NCBI GenBank assembly: GCA_012932865.1
Contig: SAXG01000049.1
Coordinates: 248,001 to 312,000 of the forward strand
Reading direction: 5' to 3'
DNA: 64,000 nucleotides
From: Amylostereum areolatum
Lineage: Eukaryota > Basidiomycota > Agaricomycetes > Russulales > Stereaceae
Below, one piece after another: positions 1 through 12,411 of the stretch. Both the position numbers and the translations under genes were made by a program. The notes below the pieces were generated by a model, which did no database searches, was not told where the DNA came from, and was given only the letters and a program-made list of their open reading frames with translations. Position 1 is the first letter of the stretch. Each line of letters opens with the position of its first letter.

Positions 1-1696
1 AGATGTTGTCTTCCGCAACACACCAGAAAAAACTATTGACCTGACGCTGAATGCGGTTCGGCTTGTGAAGAAGCTGACGGAAGAGGAGACGGCTCGCTCT
101 GGTATGCCAATTCTGAATGCCAAGCAAAAGTCTATTTCACTGACGATCCTGACGCAGGCACCCATTTCCGACTCAATTACTGTTTCGAGACGTTCTCGCA
201 AACTGAGCCCGAGTTCACCGTCGAACTTGGCAATCGAGTTCTGGTGGAGTGGGGCAAGGCTGGGCCCGGTGACGATCGTGTGACATTTAATCTCGCAGCC
301 ACCGTGGAATGCGCGCCCGCCAATCAGTATGCAGACATGGTGAGCGCCTCTGACCGTCGATCATTTGACAATGTACTCACCCTCATAGGTTGAATATTTC
401 TCAAACAACATCCACCAACGCGAGAACGTGATCCTCAGTATCCACCCGCACAACGACAGAGGTGCGCTTATTTTCGTACCTAGATAGATTAGATCTAACC
501 CACGACGTAACTTAGGCACTGCTGTTTCCGCCACGGAGCTCGCGCTCCTTGCGGGGGGCGACCGCGTCGAAGGTTGCCTGCTCGGGAACGGCGAACGCAC
601 GGGCAATGTTGACCTCATCACCCTCGCTCTGAACCTCTACTCCCAGGGCGTGAGCCCCAACCTCGACTTCTCCAATCTGCCCGAGATTACCGCCATGGTC
701 GCACGCTGCAACGAAATGTCGCTTCCCCAGCGCTACCCTTACAGCGGCCAGCTCGTCTTCACTGCCTTCGCTGGCACCCACCAGGACGCAATCAAGAAGG
801 GCCTTGACGTACAGCGAAAGCGCTGGGAGGCTGTCGATCGCGATGGCGTCGGCAAGAAGTTCTGGGCTGTTCCATACATCCCCCTCGACCCCAAGGACCT
901 TGGATACGGGTACGAAAACCTCATCCGTGTCAGCAGCCAGAGCGGTAAAGCGGGCGCAGCGTACATCGTCAAGGAGGTCCTCGGCTTCGACATGCCCCGC
1001 CGTATGCAGGTCGCCTTTTACAAGGTAGTCCAGGACGAGAGCGAGCGTACCAGTCGCGAGATGACGGCCACCCTCGTCTCAGACGCCTTCCGCGCCACCT
1101 TTGGTCTCGAGCCCTCTTCCAACGCACGCCTTCGCCCCGTCAAGGTCGACTTCCATCCTGTGTCCCCTTCCTCCGCTTCCTCCGACACCAACAGCGAGGA
1201 CGGCAGCATCACCCCTCCGGACGTTGAGGGTCTCATCCAGATCTCGGCGGAGCTACTCGTTGACGGCAAGGAGCGCTTTGTCGAGGGCACGGGCCGCGAT
1301 GCTGTTGACGCACTCCGTGACGCTCTTGAGAAGGACCTCGGACTCAAGCTCGATATACACGAGTCCGCCTCTCATTCGATCTCCTCAGACAGCGTTGCGG
1401 CGTTTGTCGAGGTCTCCTTGCCTGGCAAGACCCCTTCCAAGTCGGGTGCTGGCACTACGTGGGGTGTCGCACTCTCAGCAGACGCCACTGAGAGCGCATG
1501 CCTTGCCCTTGTCAATGCCGCCAACTTGATCGTGCCCGAGGGTCTGCACTTCCGCCGTCCCAAGATGCTGTTCGCGCCCCGTTCGACTCCTGGCTACCCT
1601 CTCCCCGATTACGTCTCGGCGCTCCGCGCCGGTCACTCCGTCGACGTCGACGACATCCAGCGGAGCTACTCTCCTCAGTCAGAGATTCGAGTCTGA
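1..1696 (+). CDS. LEU4: 2-isopropylmalate synthase, 3' part (gene starts outside window)
   Basis: Condenses acetyl-CoA with 2-oxoisovalerate, the first committed step of leucine synthesis. Exons read 2-101, 158-339, 389-461 and 516-1696; three introns of 49-56 bp restore one frame. The catalytic TIM barrel is recognised by SIHPHNDRGTAVSATELALL (metal-binding HxH and the ND-RG segment), GCLLGNGERTGNVDL and the SQGVSPNLDFSNL stretch. These match the eukaryotic LeuA type-2 family closely. The C-terminal LeuA dimer domain, the site of leucine feedback in this family, covers roughly the last 150 residues and contains a short acidic Ser-rich linker (around 1165-1215). The protein ends at a TGA at 1694-1696. 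The N-terminal third lies before base 1. No lesions are seen, so this should be a working gene. Confidence 0.95.
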
Positions 1697-1986
1697 ATTC
1701 GCGGGTTCAGTGTGCTGTTGGTGGTAATGACGTCTCTTATTTTTTATGATACTAGACAGGGGTCGTGAACGATTGATGTACCTTATATGCATGAAGTTTC
1801 GTAGTTAGCCGCTCTGTACGATAGCACCTCTCCGTATAAAACATGCCTGGAATATGACAGAATCTTTCGGAACCTCAGTGCAACCCGGCGAGAAGCAGTG
1901 TTCAATAATGACTATTGCCCAACTATCGGGTCCAGTGGGATAGCTTTGTGAGCAGAGGCATCGAGACGCGGGTGTACATAGAGACT

Positions 1987-4900
1987 CTAAGTCTGCACGC
2001 TAATTTTTACAAGCCCAGATCCCATACGCACTATCTCGTCTAGGACAGCTTGTTCATTCAATGTGACAAGACCTTTATCCTTAGCCTTGTCATTGTCCTG
2101 AACAAGATCGGTGTAAGTGATGTGGCCGGCATCCGCGACAAGATTAATCGCAAACCTTGAGCAAAGGCGCACTGGAGAAGCGGTTCAAGACACGGAACGG
2201 TCGCGGCTCCTTCAAACTTGGATCCCAAACGGCGCCGACCCGATCGCCACCCAAGGGATCGTAGAATATTCTCACCGTATCGGCATATACACGCTGGTGA
2301 AAATCATCAGAAGATTACCGTGCAACTGGAGGGGAAGACATACTTTTAAATCATCCACGAACGCATGCGCGGGATCGAAGCCTGGTCGCAACTCCGCATC
2401 TTCTGAGTCCTGGATCATATTCGCGTATTTGCTTTTCCTCGCCCATACCAACGGGTCAGCAACGATGTTCTGGAAAAACCGAGGAAGAACCGAAGGATCT
2501 AGTTGCACGACGAAGTCGTAGTCGTCGGTAGGATGAACGAACAAGGCCTGATGGAAACATAAGTGAGGCGACACAAAAACAAAACAAGAAGGAAGCGCTA
2601 CCTTAACATCCAAGATTCCCGTCTCCATTCCCTTCAGACAATCCCATGTGGCCTTTGCTAATGCTCGTATGCGTTGTGCAACCACGAGGTCAGGCCCATC
2701 CGAGGTCCACATTTTCCCGGTAGGATCAAGCTCTGTGGAAAGTGCCCATACACCCTTGGACCCCGCTGGCGCCGTAGATGTGCTTGGTATCGCGCCCGCG
2801 TCTTCACCATATAGAGGCACATGCAGCCCACTCGCCCACTTCCAATCCTTCAGCAATTCAATTACACAGGCAAAGCCGCGCTCTTTACTGCCCGGGATTG
2901 CGGCGCCCAGGTCAGCTGAAGGTTGCGAGCTAGTTCCGCGCAAGAAGACGCTGGCGCAAATGATCTCGGCCGCCTCCTCGGATAGATGCGTCCGCAAGAT
3001 CCAGTGACATGCTAGCCACCGCTTCACTAGCCTCACGGTGCCAGAGAAAGCTGAAAATCGGTGGCTCAACGCCGCGACAGCACGATGATGGCGTGGTGAA
3101 TGGACGAATCGACGGGTATACGATTCGCGAGCCTCCTGTGCATCATCTCGCTCCTTGCATTTCCCTGGGGTGTATGCATCCTTCATGAGGGCTTTGGGGA
3201 CTTGTGCAGCTTCGGCCAGTATACGATCCAAGAGCGTAGCTTCCCGATCGTGCCATATTCGTAGACCAAACGCCCAACCTTCGGCCGTAATGATTTCTAG
3301 GCGCGCTTCGTCCTTGATCCCCGAATCGATGGGCGCATCACCAACAACAATCCGCGCCGAAAGCCCTGACGAGAAGGTCATAAGGGCCTCGGCGATCCTT
3401 TCGAGGAACGCGAGTTTCATTTTTTGAATGGCGCGGAGATCGTCAGGCCATCGAGCCGACTTCTCGAACTCCAAAAGCGCCTCCATGATGGGTGTAAACC
3501 GTGCCGATGTATGGAAGGACGAAACGGATGTCCGAGGAAGGGCCACTGGGTTGAACACGCTGGTATATCGCAGGTACTCCGACACAGGGCTCACGGTCAG
3601 GACAGACAGCGGGAGTTCTTCGTCAAGTCCTTTAATGTCCTTGACAAGTTTGTCGAAAGCCGACATAGCACTGCGGAAGCCGGCGGGATGGCCGGCGGCT
3701 GTATGTAGGGACGATATAGAGGGAGGTAGGCGAATTGTAGAGTCAAATTCGGTGTGCCAATCACGGACAGCATCTCCCGAGATGCCAAAGTGTCGAGATA
3801 GGATGTGCTTGACGACCATTATGGGCACGCGCGCGCGTTCGTCGGCATCCTTCACCTCCCAGACGACACTGTGCGCGATGGTCCCATCTTGGAAGCGACG
3901 TAACTCTGCTTTGTCTCCCCAAAGCTCGTAGAAGCCTTCGACAGCTTGAGGATCCGACTCCTTGGCTGATGGACCATGGTCAACGAGACTCCATGCGTGG
4001 GTGGGATTATATATAAGGCCGACGAAGATCTCAGCAGGGGCGGAAGGGTGAGCTTGTGACAAAGGCCGCGCTTGGGGTGACGGATGAAGGAGTGCGAAAG
4101 ATTGAGTTCGATGTCCGAGAGCTGTTTTTAAGTTAGATGAGAGAGCAGCGAGAAGTGCGTTTGCTGGTGATCCGAACTCCACCGTCTCGTGTATAGAGGG
4201 GTGGCGCATTTTGGCGTCCGTAAGATTGATTCTAAATTTCAATCAGACGAGCAACATGACTGAAAGTAAACAGAGGTACAAACCTAATGACAGCATCGAA
4301 ACGCGGCGCCAATGAGCGCTGGTCCTTGAGGAAGACCTCGTGAAAGGGCTCGCCCGAAACTTTGGTTGCATTTAGAATGTCTAGGGTTGCTCGTGCGTCG
4401 TGTCCAAGCTGGAAGCAGACTCGTCACGAATCGTCATTGAGGACTGAACAGACGACTCACCAGCTGGAGGGAGCTTAGAGGTACACCAGCCAATACGTTG
4501 ACCGTTGAAGAAGCATCAACCAAAGTTGCCTCATGATGTTGCGCATATTCCGCAGGTAGGAACTGCAAGCCATAAAATCAGCTGTTGGTAACAATAATGG
4601 CAGCCTGGCGAACTTACACGATGTCCTTCTTTACTCTTAACAAACAGCGATCCGGAAGCGAAGTCGTGGCGGGCTACAGATAATTTCGTAAGCCAGCGAA
4701 AGCTATCGCAATGCCACTCACCCAGAAAATCCAAAGCAGCGCGAAAAAGTTGGTATGAGCTCAGGCCCTTTCCTAATGGTTTCCTTTTTGGCGCTATGTT
4801 GCCCGACTGCTCTTCTCCAAGAACGAGCAGCTCAAGCAAAGCAGCCCACCACGCGCCACGGCCGTCGAACCCATGGACACAGGCCGTTTTCCCCTCTCCG

Positions 4901-6305
4901 TACCCGCGTTGATTGGCCCATATCCGTAGAAGAGCGAGGGCGTCGCTGTATGCCGGGAAGTCTAACTTGAGCGCATGGGTCGAAAGTAGATGGGCCTTGG
5001 GCGTGGCGGCGAGAAGGAGGGCTGAGTTATAAAGCGGGGTGGGTAAGTTCTCGGCTTGGTCAGAGGCACTGCTAGCTTGACTGTGTAAGCGGAGATTGCC
5101 ACGACGTGGTGATAGTTTGGACAAGGAAACTGGGGACGGAGAAGGGAGAGTAGGTATGATCCGTATTTGAGCATTGAGTTTTGATATGCCAACATCTGTA
5201 CGACAACTGTGAGACTCGATCATAAGGCATTCACTGAGATACCATACCATTCTTCGGGCGGAGGATAAGCGTCGTTAATCGAGGATCTCCTCCCCTTGAC
5301 TCATAAAGCGCGTCTACGTCGAGTTCGTTGTGTCTGTTTTGGACATGCCTGGCAATGACTGCAAGGTAGAATGCCCTCTTGTGGAAGAAACGGCCATTCA
5401 TATAATCCTTCTCTTGAAATAGTTCCTGCCACGAAACATTAATGTATGCTCTGGGGACAAAAGCTGACCGAGACGAACTGAAGGCATCTCCACGGCTACA
5501 TCCACCCACCATGGCTCATCGTCCTTGGCCTTGACGCTCACTTTATTCGCCCAGCTCCCTACTAATGTAATGTCCGACGGTTTTTCGAACGCGACTTTCC
5601 AGTTGGAATCATCTGTCGGCCGGGGCAAAGGATATGGTACAGCAATAGGTGATGTCATTGAAACTTTAGCTTTGCCCTTGTCGCTTTTTGACTTGGCTTT
5701 TCCCTGAACAGGCGCACCCTCTTGCAAGTTGCGTGCTGCCTGGAGAGGATGTTCGGGAGGAATTGAAGGAGCGGATGATAGGCATGCATGAAGCGACAGG
5801 AGGAAACGGTCGAGCGCGGCTCTGCGGGACTCCTTTGGGCGAACATTCGGCAGAAGGGCGTCGATCTACGAAAATATTGTATACCATGAACAGTACTAGA
5901 TGCGGGTGAGACACACCTGAAGCTTGAAAGAACTTGAGCGAAAAAGATCCGTTGCCTCCTTGATAGCCCGTACTTCCTCTCCCGTTGGTGGTTTCTTCGG
6001 TTTCCCTATACGACGAGGACCTACACCTGTACTCAATCCTCCCAACTCCTCCTCCGCATCCACATCCGCATCCACACCCCCCGGCTCAGAACCCTCATGG
6101 ACATCGGAGCCCCCCTCCATCTCCGCGTCAGGATATTCTTGCTCCGGCTGCTCGCCCTCGGACAGGATCCCATTTTCTTCCGGTGAGTGCTGCCTCCTCT
6201 GCAATCAAACATGAAGCAGGTGAATGCGGATAGCAATTCATAACACACCTTTGGGGTTCCGTCTTCACCAGCTTTTCCTCTTTTTCGTTTGAGATTTAAA
6301 GCCAT
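1987..6305 (-). CDS. UTP22: U3 snoRNP protein Utp22 (NOL6/Nrap family)
   Basis: Component of the small-subunit processome (UTP-C) that processes pre-18S rRNA in the nucleolus. Twelve exons: 6249-6305, 5917-6198, 5479-5865, 5248-5425, 4722-5195, 4618-4673, 4461-4562, 4284-4408, 2602-4231, 2344-2547, 2156-2293, 1987-2097. They join to 1,247 codons in frame. The basic start MALNLKRKRGK is typical of the family. Recognisable Nrap blocks are MPSELFQEKDYMNGRFFHKR, the nucleotidyltransferase-like ELWGDKAELRRFQDGTIAHS, and the C-terminal RIFYDPLGGDRVGAVWDP followed by a short tail ending in KISVQT. An in-frame ATG further upstream (6503) lies inside an inverted repeat, but 6305 fits the family better. 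All introns are 48-58 bp GT-AG and no lesion was found. Confidence 0.93.
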
Positions 6306-6410
6306 GGAAGTGATGATGGAATCCAAGTATGGCAGCAGCCAAGTTTTTGCGGTCGGAAACCGGCCCGGCTCTGAAGTCGTTATTGACTCAGGAGTCGGAG
6401 GACAGGAACC

Positions 6411-6506
6411 AAGGGGTATGCGGGGCGGAAATCCCGGCACCAGCTCCCCCCGACCCTCGGAAGTTGCCGAGGCTGTTGAGCGCACTCGCCGCTTTGTCAT
6501 CACTTC
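6411..6506 (-). repeat. Inverted repeat, copy 1 (upstream of UTP22)
   Basis: A 96 bp segment that recurs, reverse-complemented, at 7341-7438 with one base change and one 2-bp indel. Read toward UTP22 it encodes MTKRRVRSTASATSEGRGE and about nine more residues without a stop. That frame is continuous with the UTP22 start 200 bp downstream. The rest of 6306-7340 has no recognisable gene. The two copies and the 834 bp between them could be the long terminal inverted repeats and body of a roughly 1 kb non-autonomous element, or a duplicated promoter piece. Confidence 0.85.
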
Positions 6507-7340
6507 GGCCGCTCACGCTCAGCGCGCCACACGACTCTCACTTTATAACTTAGAAAGTAAGTAATGTAGCATTCGGTCACCAGTAAGGCCTCAGGCCGTC
6601 CAAATTTTATGTAGATATGCTATGCTGAAAACTCCGTTAGCTGCCGAGACCACTGGCAAGACAATGAACAAGACTTTTTGAAGGCTTCAAACTGAGCTGT
6701 ACCAGATTTTTCTGAGGGACTCTGAGTAGATACACATTGCGGATAATATTTACTGTGTGCGGAGACCCCGGCGCTGCTGATCATGAAGGTTATCATTGAT
6801 CTGTGCTTGAAGGGTGAATGAGCCAAACCTCGAACCTAATCAGTGTAAACACCTGCAGGTTGTAGGCTTAGTGTTGTCGTCGCGCAGGATCGAAACCTCG
6901 CTGAAGTAAATGCAATCATAGGGTTAAATTTCCAGTTTCATTGGAGATACCCTAGTGTTGAAAGTCCGTTGGGGGGTCAGTGATCGAGTACTAACACTCA
7001 GGGCAGTGCCTAAGCTCGTGAGTGGTGGAGGCAGGAACATCCACATAATTATATCGCGTATGGTGGAGAACTACCTCTGGAAAATCTGTGCCGTTTTTGC
7101 GTGGAGGAGAGCGGATGGGGAGAGGGACAGGGATGGAGGCCCGATTACTGCTGTAGTGAGTCGTGACTGCCGAGTTGAGCAAGCCATCTCGGGAAAGCAA
7201 ACAAAAACTGTGCGAAGTTTACATCTCCTATAAATTTATGAACCACTTACACAGTCAGGCGCAGATATCCACAAGATGATATGGTATGGGGGCTAGTATG
7301 TAGTGGTCTTGAGAAAGTTGTGACCCTGAGACGGTGCATT

Positions 7341-7438
7341 GAAGTGATGACAAAGCGACGAGTGCGCTCAACAGCCTCGGCAACTTCCGAGGGTCGGGGG
7401 GAGCTGGTGCCGGGATTTCCGCCCCGCATATACCCCTT
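7341..7438 (+). repeat. Inverted repeat, copy 2 (upstream of amidotransferase-like gene)
   Basis: Reverse complement of 6411-6506, 98 bp, with one C/T difference and a two-base AT insertion. It carries the only ATG (7347) that lies upstream of, and in frame with, the amidotransferase exon. The peptide it encodes is arginine- and serine-rich. Orientation relative to the downstream gene is the same for both copies. Confidence 0.85.
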
Positions 7439-8510
7439 GACAGGAACATTGGACAACCACCACCACTCCCACATACACGCACAAGAATACGCAAGTAGTA
7501 AGCCTAGTTACACCTGCGTGCCCGTGTCGTTAACCACTAATGAAGTGTCCTCGAAGGTGTCTGCAGCCACGCCGTTACTCGCTCTCCTCGTTTGCGATAC
7601 TCCTATTCCCGCCGTAATCGCTACCCACGGAGATTATGAACGAATATTCAAGACATTCTTTCTCAAATCCCTACCAGATGGACTTGATGGTTTCACCATG
7701 GATGCCTTCGACGTCAGAGGCAAGAAGGAGTACCCAGCGGAAGATGGTCTTGACGATTACGATGGCATAGTTATCACTGGTTCAGGTGCGTGGGTTATGC
7801 CTCATGGGACAGACTCGCCTTGATCGTGTTATATCAGCCGCATCTGCGTATGAGGACGTTGAATGGATCAACAAATTGGTAGCCTGGGTTGCGCGTATCG
7901 CAACTTCGAAACCACAAATCAAGATCATTGGTAAGTACTCTCTCCAACTTCATCTCATCTCACTCACCATCCTTTGGGGCGTAGGCATTTGCTTTGGTCA
8001 TCAGATCGTTGCGCGTGCATTGGGCGGGACCTGCGTACCGAACGATGGCAAGTGGGAGGTTGGTATAACTGATATCGCTCTTACCGACGTGGGGCAGAGA
8101 ATATTTAAAACGGGAACCTTTGTGCGATTGCTCAAACCTGACTCTTGCTTATATCCATCTGATTCTTCGACCAGAATATCCAACAAATGCACCGTGATCA
8201 TGTCCCTTCCGTCCCGCCCAGCTTTTACCTACTGGGCTCCACTCCAGTGTCTCTCAATCAGGGCATGGTCCGCTTCGTGGACTCAGCGTCTAGCCCAGAT
8301 TTATCCCAACCCTTGCCCCCGATCCACATCCTTACGCTGCAAGGGCACCCTGAGTTCACAAAGGAACTTGTGAACGAGTTGGTCGACGCCCGCAGTGCTT
8401 CAGGCATCCTGGACCAGGCGACTGCCCAGCAAGCCCGTGATAGAGCAGACTGGAGGAATGATGGACCAAGTGTGATGGGAAGGGCTCTCTGGGAGGTGCT
8501 GAGAGCATAG
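7347..8510 (+). CDS. Class I glutamine amidotransferase-like protein (YLR126C type)
   Basis: Stand-alone GATase1 domain of the GMP-synthase-like family; the substrate is not known. Exons: 7347?-7785, 7838-7930, 7985-8121, 8175-8510. They join in frame to the TAG at 8508-8510. The family opening LLALLVCDTPIPAVIATHGD is clear. The nucleophile elbow is GICFGHQIVARALGG, formed across the second intron, with the catalytic Cys. The His-Glu pair is in LTLQGHPEFTKELV. The N terminus is unsettled: no ATG is in frame between the inverted repeat and the conserved domain. Either translation begins at 7347 inside the repeat, giving about 65 extra residues and 334 in all, or an upstream exon is missed. The catalytic part is intact. 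Confidence 0.85.
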
Positions 8511-9040
8511 TGACAATAGGGTCAATTGGGGCTCATAAAGGAATAATGTGTTGTATAAGCTACCCTCCAATGCCCAACTCCTTGCCCGTATTTCGATCGC
8601 CGCTCCCTTTCGCCGCGTTCGGGTGCTTACTATGCTTCGCTAGCCGCGCCGAACTCGCCCGTACAAACTTAGAAAAGGGCGGTCGTCGAGGAGTGGTTCG
8701 AAGGCTAGGAGAGGGTTCACGGAGTGGACCAAGTTGTATTTCACCCCTCGAGATTGAATCTTGAAGCTTGAAGCTTGATCCTCGAACCTTGAAGGAATGC
8801 GGGTTGTACGCTAGACTCCGGTTACGGCCTATCGCTCTGAATGTGGTGAATATATTTGCGGGATGGAGCGAATAGTCGTGGCCATGCACAGCGATCTTCG
8901 GAATCTGACCTCCAAGTCAGTATTGCAAGCAGGATGATATACCTCTCGATGAAGAAGATGTGGTGAATGGAGGTTTCATGTAATGGGTATTGGGTACGAT
9001 GTAAGACATGTGCATAGGGAACGCCCAGAGCTGAGATCGT
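8511..9040. other. Intergenic, no gene seen
   Basis: Tail-to-tail spacer between the amidotransferase gene and the P450 relic. It holds a short run of tandem TTGAAGC units (about 8758-8795) next to related inverted words, and nothing coding that I recognise. The same word recurs near 11215-11275. Confidence 0.5.
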
Positions 9041-10170
9041 TCACGAACTCTCGACAAGGTCCCTGGTCCATGCACTACGAGGGACAATGGTACACTTGAA
9101 TGCTTTCGGTTGACTAGGACACAGAGATGAGCCGCCAGCAAATTTTGGAAGTCTATATGGGCCCTTACCTGATCAACGTGTCTGTGAACTCTTGCGACAA
9201 GGGGATCTCGCGTCCGAGATCGTCCTTCGCTGGCGAGATACGGAACGCGAACAGAACGGAGACGGCGAACATCCAGAACGACGAGTCGGCGAGGTGCCGT
9301 CCAGGACAGATCCTTATAGGCGTAATGTTCAGTAGATGAAGTCACTGTCGGTCGACTCGAAAGCAGTAACGTACCGCCGTCCAAAGCCGAAGGCATAAAT
9401 CAGATTTGGATCATCTATGACACTGCCATCGGCGTCGATAAAGCGAGATGGGTTGAACGTCTCCGGGTCCTTATAAGCCTCGGGATTGTGGAGAATACAC
9501 CTGAAAACATTGGTAAGAAGCGAGCACAAACGTAAATAACAAAGAGCCAAACCATGCGTTGCCGAACACAACGGCCCCTGCCATAGCAAATTATGTCAGT
9601 GGTGAATCAGTTAGTATGGAACAACGGCTAAGCTAATACCCTTCGGAATAAGGTAGCCTTCGTAAACGTCGTCTTGTGCCTTGGGGGATGGTCTTAGTGG
9701 AGAGACTGCGAAGGACTCGCTCAGCTCCCCGCGGACATATATACGAAAATGTGGATGGGCGCCTGCTCACATAGTATTACACGCCGTGTGCTTGCCACCG
9801 CGACCACGGTCCTCTTCGGTACTTTGTGCTGGGACGAAGGGCCTGGAAGACACGACGAGTCAGTAACAAGCGCGCCGTGCGTAAATCTATAGACGCACGG
9901 CGTGAACCGCCGACGAATGCTCCTCATCCAGGAGGGATATTGCGAGCAAAGGGGGGTGAAACCGCCGGAGGAACTCGCGCGACGCCATTGCAGTATATGC
10001 GCCGAGCCCTGAACGCTCCGAGAAGACGCCTTGTCAACAAACGTTGAACACCACGTAAACGACCCGACCGGTCTTCTTCCTGAAGCTCAGTCGGCCGCGT
10101 AACCCACATCAAGGTCGCATGCATAACGCCGGATCTGGCCATAGTCCTCAGCTGAAAAAGACAGGGAGCC
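9041..10170 (-). pseudogene. Cytochrome P450, C-terminal part intact, N-terminal part decayed
   Basis: Monooxygenase of the fungal CYP type. The 3' half is clean: exons at about 9640-9690, 9553-9577, 9376-9500, 9169-9312 and 9041-9113 join in frame. They give DDVYEGYLIPKG, the PERF-region equivalent YKDPETFNPSRF, the haem-binding FGFGRRICPGRHLADSSFW with its Cys ligand, and a normal C terminus ending in a TGA at 9041-9043. Upstream of about 9690 the reading frame is lost. The K-helix region (about 9700-9850) is scrambled by indels and a stop. Farther up, weak traces such as SREFLRRFH (about 9970) and a degraded helix-C region (about 10090) remain. No membrane anchor is seen. I read it as a pseudogene. 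An unusual exon structure is the weaker alternative. Confidence 0.75.
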
Positions 10171-11495
10171 ATGAGGGAAGGAAAGCCCCATGTAGGCTAT
10201 GGTCTGAGGGTCATCGCGGCCGAGGCCTTTGGATCTGCCTTGGTCAGTGAGAGGAGCGCAATCGTGATAACGATGAGGTGCGCTGACGGAATAAGGACGG
10301 AGGACGATGACGGTAAAGCACAACTGCGGTTACGCAGGAGGGATTGTGAGGCGCGCAGTGAATAAGTACATCAGCATGTACAGCTATGGAGAGACTATAG
10401 AGCCTCGGGACGCAGAACGCACCTCTGAGTCTCAACTTTTCAGATATTCAGGGGTGAACCAACGGCTTGTGGCTTGGGCATCACGTCCGGTAGACCGAGT
10501 CTTACCCGACAGCCAACGAATCGAAATGCTGGAGGGCACGTTGAGGATCTGCATGGAGTATGGGGCGTTCGGGGGAAACGCCCGTAAAAGGCTGGGTAAG
10601 ATGAATGCGAACGACAAGGGCGAGAATGAGCTCCTGCCAGTGAAACGTCCGAGTGTAGGAGTAGGATGCAACGTCCGAGTGTAGGAGTAGGATGCGGGAT
10701 AGGATAAGGAAGTGGTAGAGAGCAAATGCATATATTAGTCGTATAGACACGGTCGCTGACCCCCACCTGAAAACAGCATACACGAGAGGTGAAAACGGTA
10801 CGCCGAGCTACACTTATCACAATGACCCCTCCTGAGATCCACTACACGGGCTTTGCAATACCTCGCAACATGCATGTCTACAGAGGATGTCAGCCTTCGA
10901 GGTCTGCAGGCGAGCCGAAAGAACCGCACCTCACAAACCGTATTCGCGATTTTCAACGCCTCTCCTGCGTGCGGACGAGTCGTGTTGCCGTGAATTTTGG
11001 AGTGCTATCCGGAATGATGTTGGAAGGTTGCAGAATAGGAGGGAGTAGTGCATGGTGGTGTTAGCCAGCCCAGGTGTTGACGACGACGACTTTTTCTTCG
11101 CGCCCACGGTCTGACATCCGCAGGGATACAACTCAGACTGGATACGAGCGAAGAAAGGAACGGAGGTGGAGGCAGGATCTGAGAACGAATATTTCCCACG
11201 CGCTCAATTGTTCGGATGTTCGTTCAAGCTTCAAGCTTCAACGCTTCGTATCTTCAGAGCTTCAGAGCTTCAGCTTGCACACAACATCGAAGTGAGAGTA
11301 GCAGATGGTTCGAATAATCGAGTCATATCGGCCTCTGGTCGACTTGACATGAAACCGGACGGCTCAGCACGTGCCGAGCCTGACCTCGCCGCGCCTCGCC
11401 GCGCGCCGTCGTGGCCCGTTCGACCGCCTCCACCCATCTCTTCTCCAATTTCTCATTCTGTTCTCAAACCACCCCCTTTCTCCACGTCCGAAGGG
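10171..11495. other. Intergenic region with a 26-bp tandem repeat
   Basis: No gene recognised. A 26 bp unit is repeated perfectly at 10644-10669 and 10670-10695. Near 11215-11275 there is a cluster of CTTCAAGC/TTCAGAGC words related to those at 8758-8795. The last 200 bp before 11496 should hold the CUE1 promoter. Confidence 0.5.
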
Positions 11496-12411
11496 ATGGC
11501 AGAAGTTGTTAACGTCATTGTCGCTTTTGCCGTCATAGTATTCATCTTTCGATGGGCAACCTCTCCAAGTACGTTCATCTTGTCTCAGTTGCACACCTCA
11601 TATCCATCTGCGTTGCACCTCCGTCTAATGGATATCCTTACTGATCCCATTCTACAGATGGTGATTCATCGGAGGAACAGGTGGCAGCGCGGGCTCTACG
11701 TTTTAAGCCAAAGAAGGTGACGCCAGAGATGGTGAGTACAAGATGACGTTCTTGATTCGACGCTTTCTGACCCCCGAGTCTGTTGGGGGTGAAATAACAG
11801 GTCGACACTGTATCTGGGATGTTCCCAGACATACCACGGTTTGTTAACGCGCCTGTCACCACGCCAACTTACCAACTCACTAGTCATCCCTTCGGTCCTC
11901 AGCCCAAACATCCATTACGATCTCCTGCGCACTGGATCCACTGAACTCACATCGAATAAGATTCTAGAGCGTGGGTTTCTTGACGCAGTATGCCTCTTTT
12001 CTGTCGCCTCTTCCCTGTCACGGTCCACTGACCACGATCACATAGCCTCCTCCCGCCTACTTCACCATCTACCCCAACACTACGGCACCCCCACCTGCGG
12101 GCAACGCAAACGCTCGCCCTGCCGCCTCTAACAACTCTGCTAGCACGAGCAAGCCGCGCGAGACTCTGATCTCCCGCTTCAATCTCGAGTCGCAGGTCCA
12201 AGCCGGCACCAGCGGTGCTGTGGAGCCTGAAGCTGGTGGAAAGGCCGTGTGGGAGGACACAGCAGAGAAGCGTGAAGCGAGCTTGCGCGAGCGCAAGGCC
12301 CAGATGATTCTCGCCGCCCGACAGTGCGTGTCTTTTCTACTGTTGTGCTATAAGACATGTAACCCAACTGGCTCTAGGAGAATGCTCGCACAACAGCAGA
12401 AGGCGACATGA
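11496..12411 (+). CDS. CUE1: CUE-domain protein, Cue1-like (ER ubiquitin-conjugation cofactor)
   Basis: Probable ER-membrane anchor and activator of the E2 enzyme Ubc7 in ER-associated degradation. Exons: 11496-11568, 11658-11731, 11801-11838, 11903-11987, 12046-12323, 12378-12411; 193 residues. The N terminus is one membrane segment (VVNVIVAFAVIVFIFRWA, residues about 4-21). The CUE domain (about 45-90) has the MFP motif in VDTVSGMFPDIPRPNIHYDL and the LL pair that contacts ubiquitin in this family. A Pro/Ala/Asn-rich linker follows. The charged tail from about residue 160 resembles the Ubc7-binding region of yeast Cue1, but that match is by composition only. All splice phases agree. Confidence 0.85.

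Noticed and set aside
6306..6503. N-terminal extension of UTP22 starting at the ATG inside the inverted repeat
   Set aside because: The frame is open, but the sequence 6306-6410 is not conserved-looking and MALNLKRKRGK at 6305 fits Utp22 N termini; kept only as a finding about the repeat.
6885..6905. tRNA-like B box on the minus strand (GGTTTCGATCC)
   Set aside because: No cloverleaf can be formed and no A box lies at the right distance.
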